From positions 1-64,000 of the forward strand of contig NZ_QDKG01000001.1 of NCBI RefSeq assembly GCF_003076635.1: DNA of 64,000 nt, in the 5' to 3' direction. Both the position numbers and the translations under genes were made by a program. Source of the stretch: Sphingobacterium corticibacter (lineage in GTDB: Bacteria > Bacteroidota > Bacteroidia > Sphingobacteriales > Sphingobacteriaceae). Of this stretch, positions 28,404 to 36,723 are shown in pieces. How positions within the stretch are numbered: the stretch's first letter is position 1; each line of letters starts with the position of its first letter. A model generated the notes under the pieces. The model saw nothing but the letters and a program-made list of their open reading frames with translations. It searched no databases and was not told the DNA's origin.

Positions 28404-28440
28404 AAAGAGGGCAGTCTATCCACAGGCTGCCCTCTTTGCT
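28404..28440 (+). terminator. Intrinsic terminator of argH
   Basis: AAAGAGGGCAGTCT pairs with AGGCTGCCCTCTTT (one G-U-type mismatch) around a six-base loop, 24 bases after the stop codon. Confidence 0.85.
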
Positions 28441-28445
28441 ATAAA

Positions 28446-28533
28446 CGTCATCGTAAGAAGGAGGAACGACGACGAAGCAATCTCATGTTGTTTAGCATGT
28501 AAGATTGCTTCGTCATACTTCCTCGCAAGGACG
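28446..28533. repeat. Palindromic intergenic repeat, same family as at 17.3 kb
   Basis: Left arm CGTCATCGTAAGAAGGAGGAACGACGACGAAGCAATCT and right arm AGATTGCTTCGTCATACTTCCTCGCAAGGACG are near reverse complements around a short loop, forming a long hairpin. It sits between the argH terminator and the phosphoesterase stop codon. Its sequence matches the pattern of the repeats at 17293-17625. Confidence 0.75.
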
Positions 28534-28553
28534 CATTTTTTACTTTTATCCGA

Positions 28554-30155
28554 TTACTTTAGATCCGGATAATCCTTTGTCGGTTCGATGCGGTAGGTAC
28601 TCGTCGCTTCGTGTACACGACCGTAATCATCGGTTGCCCGTACTTTAATTTTATGTTCGCCAACGGCCAAGTCGATCGGTAATCCGACGCGCCACAAATG
28701 CGTGCTGGTCATGCCATCCGTCGGACGACGACCTGGAAGCAAGGTTTCCAGATTATCCCAAGGATATAAAATCGCAGAATAAGCAGGGTCGATTGTTCTG
28801 GCTGGTATCATCTTTTCCCATTTGCCACCATCGATCGCAAATTCGACTTTATTACCATGATGACCCATAAAGAAGTTGGCAAAAATTGCTGCGCGTGTGC
28901 GTTTCCCTTGCCCAACTACTTTCGGGTGGTATAAATTGATCTGATAGGTGGAATCTTTGCCCGATGGTTTGTAGCTGATGCGGTAATCGTGTTTGTTGAA
29001 ATCGATAAAGGCATAGCCATTTGGCGTACCATCACGCATCGTTGCGGCTGGTACACCACGCTCATCCAATTCGCCGCTGTACCAATCTCCTGACGTTGTA
29101 CCCGCATTGTATTCATGATGCGGTTTCTCTTGTTTCCAGCCATCCGCTTTACCGTAAAAATGCTGTGTTTGCGTATGCATGTGGGCAGATAGCGACAACG
29201 TATGCGGATAATCTTTCAACAGATCAAACAGACGCTGTCTATCTTCTGCACGGAACGTGTCGCCATTGCGGTGCTCCAACGGAATGTGAAAAGCTAAAAC
29301 AATTAATTTGGAATGATCTACATGCTTTAAATCATTCTCTACGAAATCCAACTGATCTTTCCGGAATCCACCCAAATATCCTTTACCAGTGCGTGGGTTT
29401 GGGTAACGCACATTATCCAATACGATAAAATGGACATGGCCATAGTTGAAGGAATAATTGGCAGGGCCAAAGTTTCTTTCAAAAGTTTCGTCTGATAAGC
29501 TATCGGCCGTCACATCATAGTTCATATCGTGATTGCCTTTTAGATTGTACCAAGGCAAGCCGATACGTGCCATGCTAGCGCGATAGGATGGGTGTAAGCT
29601 CAGGTCGTCGCCCACCAAATCTCCTAAACTCAAACCGAAAGCCACATTCTGAATGCCGACCACTTCATCCACAATAGCACGATTGAAAAAGGTCATTTCT
29701 TGTGCCGTGTACGCCTGTGGATCACCAAATAGCAACATACGAAATTCCTCTTTTTCTGTGTTTTTCTGCAAAGCAAAATCAATAGATTTCGGCAATGGGC
29801 CAGTCGGATCCACACCGGCATAGGTCAATTCCTTTGGCGAACCTTTGGGTTTGTGGATGTAGTAAGATTTGTGCAAATAGTACTCGTTTAGTGGCACCGT
29901 ATATCCGCTTGGTTTGATGACAAATACAATATTGTCTTCGCCAACTGGAAGTTCGTACTGTCCTTTTGCATCGGTCAATACCACTTGTACGCCATTACTC
30001 ACGGCTACTTGGGCGACGCCTTGCTCGCCTTTGTCCCATTTTCCATTCTTGTTGAGGTCTTCGTAAACCTTGCCTTTGGCCAATTCTTGTGCAATGCCTG
30101 TTAGCGCCGCGAATACTAACCCCGTAGCCAATAGGCCAAATAGATTCTTCTTCAT
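28554..30155 (-). CDS. Secreted calcineurin-like phosphoesterase
   Basis: The 533-residue protein has a signal peptide (about 22 residues), then an N-terminal beta-sandwich (residues about 25-120, KGKVYEDLNKNGKWDKGEQGV, MetallophosN-like). The metallophosphoesterase core follows: LLFGDPQAY, LGDLVGDDLS, NLKGNHDMNYD, AFHIPLEH and SAHMHTQTQHF, with the usual Asp/Asn/His metal ligands. A C-terminal domain (FAIDGGKWEKMIPA, VGLPIDLAVGEHKIKVRATDDYGR) resembles the MetallophosC module. It begins 13 bases after SusD ends, in the same operon, so it probably acts on a phosphorylated ligand taken up by that SusCD pair. The exact substrate is unknown. Confidence 0.88.
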   Translation of the reverse strand: MKKNLFGLLATGLVFAALTGIAQELAKGKVYEDLNKNGKWDKGEQGVAQVAVSNGVQVVLTDAKGQYELPVGEDNIVFVIKPSGYTVPLNEYYLHKSYYIHKPKGSPKELTYAGVDPTGPLPKSIDFALQKNTEKEEFRMLLFGDPQAYTAQEMTFFNRAIVDEVVGIQNVAFGLSLGDLVGDDLSLHPSYRASMARIGLPWYNLKGNHDMNYDVTADSLSDETFERNFGPANYSFNYGHVHFIVLDNVRYPNPRTGKGYLGGFRKDQLDFVENDLKHVDHSKLIVLAFHIPLEHRNGDTFRAEDRQRLFDLLKDYPHTLSLSAHMHTQTQHFYGKADGWKQEKPHHEYNAGTTSGDWYSGELDERGVPAATMRDGTPNGYAFIDFNKHDYRISYKPSGKDSTYQINLYHPKVVGQGKRTRAAIFANFFMGHHGNKVEFAIDGGKWEKMIPARTIDPAYSAILYPWDNLETLLPGRRPTDGMTSTHLWRVGLPIDLAVGEHKIKVRATDDYGRVHEATSTYRIEPTKDYPDLK

Positions 30156-30168
30156 AGTTCTTAATAGA

Positions 30169-31605
30169 TTATTTAATGAATGGCATCACATAAGGCGATG
30201 CTTTGTGTTGAACCAATACCTTATTCATATCATACGCCATGGTCACCGTGGCATTCGCACGATCGTACGTAAAATCATCCAAGCCTCTGTTTTTTGGAAT
30301 GAAATCTGGAATAATCGCTTTGATATGTTGCTCACTCACGTTGCGGTTGTTCAACTGCTCGCGCTCTGAAACTGGGAAACGAATACCTAAGTCTGTCATC
30401 CGACGGCCTTCCGCGATAAAGATTTCTTGGCGCAGTAAGTAGATCAGATAAAGCGCCTCGTCTTGCGTTTGTATGGCATCGATTTCTGTATTGGTGATGT
30501 GCGTGCCAGATACTGAGTAAGCCGGAATAGTTCCATTGGCGCGATCTAACACGAAGCCAGACATAGCTGGGCTTTGTGCATCGAACTTAACCTGTACGGC
30601 CGTTATTGGATAATCCGTTCTATTACCGCCATTACGTGTGTCGGTTTTATCATTAAGCTGCGTTACTGGCCGTTTGCTTACGGTATTGCTCAACAGATCT
30701 TTCAAGGTTTGCTTTACCGCTGTCAAGTTGTTTTGTACGGCTTGGGCTTCTGCCAAGATCAGGTATGCTTCTTCGGCTTTGGCGATAGCAATAGGCTTCT
30801 CATCGTCGAAGATATTGCTGGTTTGGTGAAAGTACTTTGGATCTAAAAAGTCCAATCGCGGCAGCGGAGCAAACCAGTTGGTGGTATTTGAAAAAATAGC
30901 GCTTTGGAAGTTATTTGATGGTCCATTTTGTGTTCCATATTTTACTTGGCGTAATAATAGTGGGGTCGCTACGATTTGATTGGCAAAGTTGGTAGCTTCG
31001 GTCATATTTCCTAAACCATAATGACAACGTGCAATCAACAGCGTACAAGCATCCTTGTCGGCAGCTGTGCTATACAGCGTAGCTGCTTCGTTGAGCAGCG
31101 CAATGGCGAGAGTACGTAATTCAACGGGGGATTTTACTTCGCCCAATACCGTCGTCGGCAATCCTACGTACAATTCAGCTCCCAAAATATGGGCATATGC
31201 TTTAGAGAAAAGCAGTTCCGCGCGGATTTGCTGATCTGCTGGCGAATCAGAAAAGGTAAATTTGGTTAATCCAAATTCGCTCATCTCCAACAGCTTTTGG
31301 ATATTGGCCTGAATATTCGTGACGTCACGATCAAAGTGATTGATCTCTGGATTGTCGAAGACTTTACTACTTTGCGTGTAATTGTTGAAGTAGTTGTCCG
31401 AGACGAGTTCGGTAAACTCCACTACGGTACCCACGGTCAAACTGGTTTGGCGACGCACGCCGTTGAGCCAAGTAGGTAGTGATTGTTGTCCGTCGATAAA
31501 ACGATCTTCGGTGACGTACGGGTTTTCTACTTCGAAAAGTTCGCAAGAGCTTAGCAATATGCTAGCGCTTGCTAATAGATATAAAGGATTGAATGATAAT
31601 TTCAT
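30169..31605 (-). CDS. SusD/RagB-like outer-membrane lipoprotein
   Basis: The 478-residue protein has a lipoprotein signal (LLASASILLSSC, Cys21). The body shows helical TPR-like segments expected of SusD (LLFSKAYAHILGAELYVGLP, AEEAYLILAEAQAVQNN) and a C-terminal FIAEGRRMTDLGIRFPVSE, typical of the family. SusD proteins are surface lids that bind the ligand over the SusC channel. The length is at the short end of the family. It starts 11 bases after the SusC stop. Confidence 0.9.
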   Translation of the reverse strand: MKLSFNPLYLLASASILLSSCELFEVENPYVTEDRFIDGQQSLPTWLNGVRRQTSLTVGTVVEFTELVSDNYFNNYTQSSKVFDNPEINHFDRDVTNIQANIQKLLEMSEFGLTKFTFSDSPADQQIRAELLFSKAYAHILGAELYVGLPTTVLGEVKSPVELRTLAIALLNEAATLYSTAADKDACTLLIARCHYGLGNMTEATNFANQIVATPLLLRQVKYGTQNGPSNNFQSAIFSNTTNWFAPLPRLDFLDPKYFHQTSNIFDDEKPIAIAKAEEAYLILAEAQAVQNNLTAVKQTLKDLLSNTVSKRPVTQLNDKTDTRNGGNRTDYPITAVQVKFDAQSPAMSGFVLDRANGTIPAYSVSGTHITNTEIDAIQTQDEALYLIYLLRQEIFIAEGRRMTDLGIRFPVSEREQLNNRNVSEQHIKAIIPDFIPKNRGLDDFTYDRANATVTMAYDMNKVLVQHKASPYVMPFIK

Positions 31606-31616
31606 GGTATTATTTC

Positions 31617-34600
31617 TTAAAAGGACATTTTAACAGAGATCAGGTATTGTCTAGGTGCGGAGTAAGTCGCGTAAGAAATACCGCCCGTCGTTGCGCGACC
31701 TTGACCTTGAGCCGATCCACTAATGGTTGCTTCTGGATCAAAGCTGGATGTCGCAAAGTTGAAAGGATTCATTACGGTACCGCTCACAACCATGCTTTTG
31801 GCAAAAGAACGGATCATTTGCTGTGGCAATGTATAACTGGCTCCAATCGTTCTGATCTTGATGTAATCGGTTTTCTCTACGAACATATTCGTGAATTGCA
31901 ACCAACGGGTGCGCTTGAATTCCGAGTTGATTTCTCCTTCGGGAATGCCTTCGTCGCCAGCGCCATAGTTGTATCTAAACTGGCTGTCCCAGTTGTTAGC
32001 ATAAGCACCTTGTTGGTAATCTGCATTAGCAAATAGGTTAAGTGATTTCCATTGGAAGTTGACGCCCATGCTACCGAAAAGATCTGGAATGGTGGTGCCC
32101 AGATTTTGCAATGGCGTGGTGCTTTCCAACACACCATCTTCACCAAATTCGCCATACGCACCACGGATAAATCCGATGGGATAACCTTCTTGTACCACGG
32201 TCTGTATCGTACGCTCGCTAAATCCGGCCAAGTTGAATGGCGCAGCTCCATTAGAAGACAAGACTTTATTGTAAAGCGTATTTACCGCTAGATTGAAACG
32301 AAGGGAAGTGTTTTCTTTCTGAATTGCGACAATTTGCGTCGAGAATTCCAATCCACGATTTAGGATGGTACCGACATTTCTAAGTGCCAAGGCTTCGCCT
32401 GTAGAAGGTGCTGCGGGTACAGAAAACAAAGCATCATTCGTCACCGCATGATATAAGCCGGCCGACAAAGTAATGCGGTCTTTCCAGAAACCTAAATCCA
32501 AACCTGCTTCAAATGTGGTCGTTTTTTCTGGGCGTAAGTCTACACCTGGCATACCAAACATCGCCGCTTGACTGCCCAAATATCCCGCGAAACTCACCGT
32601 TCTCAAATTGAGGAAGGCCGGCGGAAAGTTCCCAGCTACACCATAGTTACCACGCAATTTCGCAGAAGGTAAGAATGGAAGGTTATCGCTCCACCAGCTT
32701 TCTGACGAAGGAATGTAGGAGAATCCGACTTTCGGATAGTACTGCACCCCGATATCTTTACCGAAGGCACTATTACCATCGCCACGAAGACCCAAATCCA
32801 AGAAAAGTTTGTTTTTCCAACCTAAGTTCGTCTGTGCGTACACACCATAGTTAACCACTTCGTCTACGAAATTATCACTACTCGTTGCGATCGCTTCGCG
32901 AATGGTTCTTGCGCCATCGCGCACATTCGTACCATTGTAAGCCACTTGCTTGTCTTCGTTCCGGAATAATTGTCCACCAACGGTCGTCACCGCGGAAAAA
33001 TCGCCGATCTCTGCACGATGTTGCCCGTTTAATTCCAAGGTCAATCCCCAGAATTTTCGTTCGCCATTGTTGATGCTTCCACGATCTGTGGTCAAGTTAC
33101 CTGTGGTGTGCGTCAAGTATTCATTGGTTTGGATCGTTTGATTGCGCACCACACGATAATCGATACCACCGACCGCCTTAATGTTAATATTGTGCACCGG
33201 TTTGTACTGGAAGGTTTGTCCGGTTTGAAAGCGATTCACCACAATCTCATTATCTTGCAGTCGTTCTGCGGTGTGTACAAACATTTTCATCTTTTCAAAT
33301 TCCTCCTCCGATAGATCATCAATACGCGGATTGAATCTTGGCGTTGGGCCAGTTACCGCCGATGCACCACTTTCTGCATACCATAATCCAGTATAACCAC
33401 CTTGGTTACCATTTCGTGTACGCTTGAAACTGTTGTTGACGAAAGAGAAGCTACTTTCATACGACACTTTTTCGTGCAGTTCGGCTTTGAATCCTGTGCG
33501 CAGGTCAAAACGCTTGTTTTGATTTTGCTTGAATAACTGTACACCCGAACTGTTGAGGTACGCACCGGTTACGCTGTATCCTACTTTTCCGCTGTTACCA
33601 TTTACGGCCACATTATAGCGCTGGAAAAGTCCTGGCTCAAACAAGAGTTCCTTCGTCCGTTGGAAATGTAGGAAATCCGTGGTTGCACGCTCCGCACCTA
33701 GCGTCGCCTCGGCGGACACGCTGGTGCGATCTGCACCACCTTTTTTGGTGAAAATCTGAATCACGCCATTCGCCGCATCCGATCCATATAAAGTTGTAGC
33801 CGCACCACCGTTTACATATTCCACGCGTTCGATATTATCAATCGGAATATCCGCTAACGCACTCACGCCAGCACCTTGTGCACTACCACCACCAATCGCG
33901 GAGGCGGTATTTAGATTATCCATACGCACACCATCCACATAAATCACGGGTGTGGAATTCATAAAAGCAGAAACGACACCGCGGGCGCGAATGATAGACG
34001 TTGCGCCAGATTGTCCACCTGTAAGGCGGATTTGCGCATTCGGGAGTTTGGATTGTAATAGTTGGTCGAAACGTGTGGCCGGTACTTTCGCCAACTCGTC
34101 GCCGCCAATGCTGGCTATATTGGTAGAAAGCCTTCTTTTGTTGATGTCGAGACCTTGACCGGTGATGACCACTTCATCCAATCCGAAAAGATCTTGTGCC
34201 AAGTCAATTTCCAGTTTTTGTGATAAGCTGCTGCGCGAAACGGTAATATCCTTGGTTTTATATCCCATAAAGCTCACGCGAATAATCCAGCTTTCTGCCG
34301 CAGGAAGATCCAGCTTAAAATTTCCATCTACTCCCGCTTTGATAGATCTATTTTTAGCCACCACAGCAATCGTGGCTTCCGATACAGGTTGGCGCGTCAA
34401 TTCGTCGCGTACGATACCACGAAGTACTGCTTGTTGTTGCGATTGACTTCTTGTTTCTACTTTTGGCGCCGGGTTTTCAGTCGATGCGTGCAGCAAAATA
34501 ATGTCGCCTTTGATTTGGTAGGCGATACCCGTGCCACGTAGCAATTCTTCCAGCATCCGCGGTAGCGAATGATTTTTGTCGTAGCTAGCCGCTTTCTTTC

Positions 34601-34787
34601 CGATTAGGATCTCTTTGTCGTAGACCAATCGTTTGTTAGCATTCTTGGCGATATTCTCCAAAGAGACAAGCAAAGCACTTCCGTCTGCCTGCGTGGTGTA
34701 CGTGGAGATGGTCGTCAGCATCTTACCTTGTGTGGGAGCAGCCCCTAAAAGGCAGGCTCCAGTAAGCAGCAATAGGTAACTTTTCAT
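31617..34787 (-). CDS. SusC/RagA TonB-linked outer-membrane receptor with STN signalling domain
   Basis: The 1056-residue protein has a signal peptide, then an STN domain at about residues 40-105 (ENIAKNANKRLVYDKEIL, AYQIKGDIILLH). It continues with a carboxypeptidase-D-regulatory-like beta-sandwich (VLRGIVRDELTRQPVSEATI), the TonB plug (GDELAKVPATRFDQLLQSK, IIRARGVVSAFMNSTPVIYV), and a 22-strand barrel ending in QYLISVKMSF. The STN domain is used by receptors that pass the ligand signal to an inner-membrane FecR. Here fecR and an ECF sigma gene lie directly upstream, so a surface-signalling role is well supported by context. Confidence 0.93.
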   Translation of the reverse strand: MKSYLLLLTGACLLGAAPTQGKMLTTISTYTTQADGSALLVSLENIAKNANKRLVYDKEILIGKKAASYDKNHSLPRMLEELLRGTGIAYQIKGDIILLHASTENPAPKVETRSQSQQQAVLRGIVRDELTRQPVSEATIAVVAKNRSIKAGVDGNFKLDLPAAESWIIRVSFMGYKTKDITVSRSSLSQKLEIDLAQDLFGLDEVVITGQGLDINKRRLSTNIASIGGDELAKVPATRFDQLLQSKLPNAQIRLTGGQSGATSIIRARGVVSAFMNSTPVIYVDGVRMDNLNTASAIGGGSAQGAGVSALADIPIDNIERVEYVNGGAATTLYGSDAANGVIQIFTKKGGADRTSVSAEATLGAERATTDFLHFQRTKELLFEPGLFQRYNVAVNGNSGKVGYSVTGAYLNSSGVQLFKQNQNKRFDLRTGFKAELHEKVSYESSFSFVNNSFKRTRNGNQGGYTGLWYAESGASAVTGPTPRFNPRIDDLSEEEFEKMKMFVHTAERLQDNEIVVNRFQTGQTFQYKPVHNINIKAVGGIDYRVVRNQTIQTNEYLTHTTGNLTTDRGSINNGERKFWGLTLELNGQHRAEIGDFSAVTTVGGQLFRNEDKQVAYNGTNVRDGARTIREAIATSSDNFVDEVVNYGVYAQTNLGWKNKLFLDLGLRGDGNSAFGKDIGVQYYPKVGFSYIPSSESWWSDNLPFLPSAKLRGNYGVAGNFPPAFLNLRTVSFAGYLGSQAAMFGMPGVDLRPEKTTTFEAGLDLGFWKDRITLSAGLYHAVTNDALFSVPAAPSTGEALALRNVGTILNRGLEFSTQIVAIQKENTSLRFNLAVNTLYNKVLSSNGAAPFNLAGFSERTIQTVVQEGYPIGFIRGAYGEFGEDGVLESTTPLQNLGTTIPDLFGSMGVNFQWKSLNLFANADYQQGAYANNWDSQFRYNYGAGDEGIPEGEINSEFKRTRWLQFTNMFVEKTDYIKIRTIGASYTLPQQMIRSFAKSMVVSGTVMNPFNFATSSFDPEATISGSAQGQGRATTGGISYATYSAPRQYLISVKMSF

Positions 34788-34899
34788 TTTCTGTGGTTGA
34801 TGTTTGTTGTTTGATTAATAAGGATTGAAGTGGTGTATTTGGCTAGATTATATAGTTTGCGCGCGATCCAGCCTGGGTACGACCCATCTCTCCAGTTTG

Positions 34900-35841
34900 T
34901 TATTTGGATTGAATAATTATTTTTCCATTTTCCTGTCGGTAGGTGGTTCCGGTAGCCAAGCAGATCATCTCCAAAATGTCTTCCATATCATCTTGTGAAG
35001 TGAATTCGCCCGAAAACTTGTGATCGTCTGCTAAGGATGGTTCGAGAATAATATCGATGCCGTAGCGTTGCTGTAACTTTTGGGCAATATTTTGGAAGTT
35101 GTCATCATGGAATAGCAGAGAACCCGAGTTAGCTGCCTGATGTATATATTGCCTTACTTGATCGTCCGTCTTGCTGTACACCAAACTGTCGGCCGCGATT
35201 AAGGTGTATCTTTTACTTGGATCATGCAGCGAGGATACGGCCACTTTTCCAGTTTTTACAGCGATATGCCACAGCGATTCGTTTTCGTAAGAACGAATGC
35301 GAAATGAAGTACCCAATACTTCAGTTTGCATCGCCGATCCCTTAATCCTAAATGGTCGGGAAGCATCTTTCTGCACTTGAAAGAAAACCTGTCCGGTAAC
35401 CAAATGAATTGTACGTGCGGTATCTGACTGAAATTCTGGGCCAACTTCTACCTGCGAATTTTCCTCTAAGAAGATGGTCGAACCATCTGCTAGTGTGATC
35501 TGCTTAGTTTCGCCAGCACTTGTTTGATAGATGAGGCGCTCCGGTTGAAAGAAATGATAGAGACCAAAGGTGAGAAGAAGCGAAGCAGCCGCTGTAGCCG
35601 CTGCACTCCAGATGGAAATGCGTTTATTCCCTGTTTTTGACTCGTCATAATCCGCCGTCTGAGTTGCTTCCTCGATGTGTAGCCACATTTTTTCGCGGAT
35701 GGCTTCCTGCTCATCTTGGCTATGCGGTAAGGGCTTTTTGACTAAAAACGAAAGCCACTGTCGCAGTGCTTCCGTTTGCTTTAAGGTGTTTTTCTTTTTC
35801 AGGTAGTTTTCTACGATTTGCTGAATTTCTTTCCGCTGCAT
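34900..35841 (-). CDS. FecR-family anti-sigma/signal transducer
   Basis: The 313-residue protein has a cytoplasmic N-terminal part (about 1-70, KKNTLKQTEALRQWLSFLVKK), one transmembrane helix (AAATAAASLLLTFGLYHFF, about 78-96) and a periplasmic FecR domain (YQTSAGETKQITLADGSTIFLEE, LVTGQVFFQVQKDASRPFRI). The C-terminal DUF4974-like region resembles an STN fold (IAQKLQQRYGIDIIL). It would hold the ECF sigma factor encoded 109 bases upstream and receive the signal from the STN domain of the SusC receptor. Confidence 0.93.
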   Translation of the reverse strand: MQRKEIQQIVENYLKKKNTLKQTEALRQWLSFLVKKPLPHSQDEQEAIREKMWLHIEEATQTADYDESKTGNKRISIWSAAATAAASLLLTFGLYHFFQPERLIYQTSAGETKQITLADGSTIFLEENSQVEVGPEFQSDTARTIHLVTGQVFFQVQKDASRPFRIKGSAMQTEVLGTSFRIRSYENESLWHIAVKTGKVAVSSLHDPSKRYTLIAADSLVYSKTDDQVRQYIHQAANSGSLLFHDDNFQNIAQKLQQRYGIDIILEPSLADDHKFSGEFTSQDDMEDILEMICLATGTTYRQENGKIIIQSK

Positions 35842-35950
35842 ATAAGTACTGTTCGTTACTTATAAGTCTAGAAAAGGTAGAGGGAGGACTAGTGAGCCGT
35901 GTTATGAAATCGTTACCTGTCTATTAAAGTTTGGTGCGCCGATCTCCGGT

Positions 35951-36562
35951 TTACAACTGGTTTAAGAAAACTGCTACAGCCAAATAGGCCGCATCACCCA
36001 ACTGTGTGCGTAGTTTGCGTCGGGCGGCAGCCAAATGGTTTTTGACGGTAGCTTCTGAGATGAGCAATTTTTCTGCGATTTGTGGAATAGAAAGACATTC
36101 TACGGTTCGTAGGTAGAAAACCTGCCGCATTTTTTCGGGTAATAGTTTGACCTGCCGGTCGATTTCTTCCTGCAATTCTTGCACTAATACTGGGTCTACG
36201 GCTTCTACGAAGCTATCTACTAAAGCGTTTTCAAATGGGATATTTCGCTTGTTGTAGCTTAATTTGGTCTGCAGTCGGGTCAGGGTTTTGTAACGAACTG
36301 CTCCAAAGAGGTAATTGTCGATGCTGGTCTGAATTTGTAGTTCGTGACGCCGATCCCAAAAGTTGATAAAGACCTCCTGTACCACATCTTGCGCATCATC
36401 ATTATCCTTTAGTAAATGGTATGCAAGTCTAAACAACCGTTCCCAGTTACGCTGAAAAATAATGGATAGTTGAGCGTGACTAACACTTGGATTAGTCGTC
36501 GAATTGGGCGAATCTGCTAATAGTTCGTCGCTGTGATCTTCATCGGTAGGTGATAGGTGCAT
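35951..36562 (-). CDS. ECF RNA polymerase sigma factor (FecI-like)
   Basis: I start at the ATG at 36562 (MHLSPTDEDHSDE, 203 residues); a TTG three codons earlier is possible. Sigma-70 region 2 is at about residues 36-105 (NWERLFRLAYHLLKDNDDAQDVVQEVF) and region 4 at about 140-190 (LPEKMRQVFYLRTVECLSIPQIAEKLLISEATVKNHL). The C-terminal AYLAVAVFL is hydrophobic, as in many Bacteroidota ECF factors. It leads the operon sigma-FecR-SusC-SusD-phosphoesterase. The target promoter is presumably upstream of SusC (112 bases). Confidence 0.92.
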   Translation of the reverse strand: MHLSPTDEDHSDELLADSPNSTTNPSVSHAQLSIIFQRNWERLFRLAYHLLKDNDDAQDVVQEVFINFWDRRHELQIQTSIDNYLFGAVRYKTLTRLQTKLSYNKRNIPFENALVDSFVEAVDPVLVQELQEEIDRQVKLLPEKMRQVFYLRTVECLSIPQIAEKLLISEATVKNHLAAARRKLRTQLGDAAYLAVAVFLNQL

Positions 36563-36664
36563 CTCCGACAAAGGTCGTAAGCAAAGATTAAGGGAAAATT
36601 AAAAGTGCGTAAGGATACTGTTATAGTTTGTTGCCACAGATGTCCATTTAGAATGCCAAAAAAA

Positions 36665-36694
36665 AATCCTCCGGAAGAATTCTTCCGGAGGATT
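36665..36694. terminator. Perfect 30-bp palindromic terminator downstream of the TlpA-like gene
   Basis: AATCCTCCGGAAGAATTCTTCCGGAGGATT is fully self-complementary. On the minus strand it is followed by TTTTTTTT, placing a strong intrinsic terminator 30 bases beyond the stop codon of the TlpA-like gene. Confidence 0.9.
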
Positions 36695-36723
36695 TTGATA
36701 CATTCATTATGTTCTAAGCTTGC

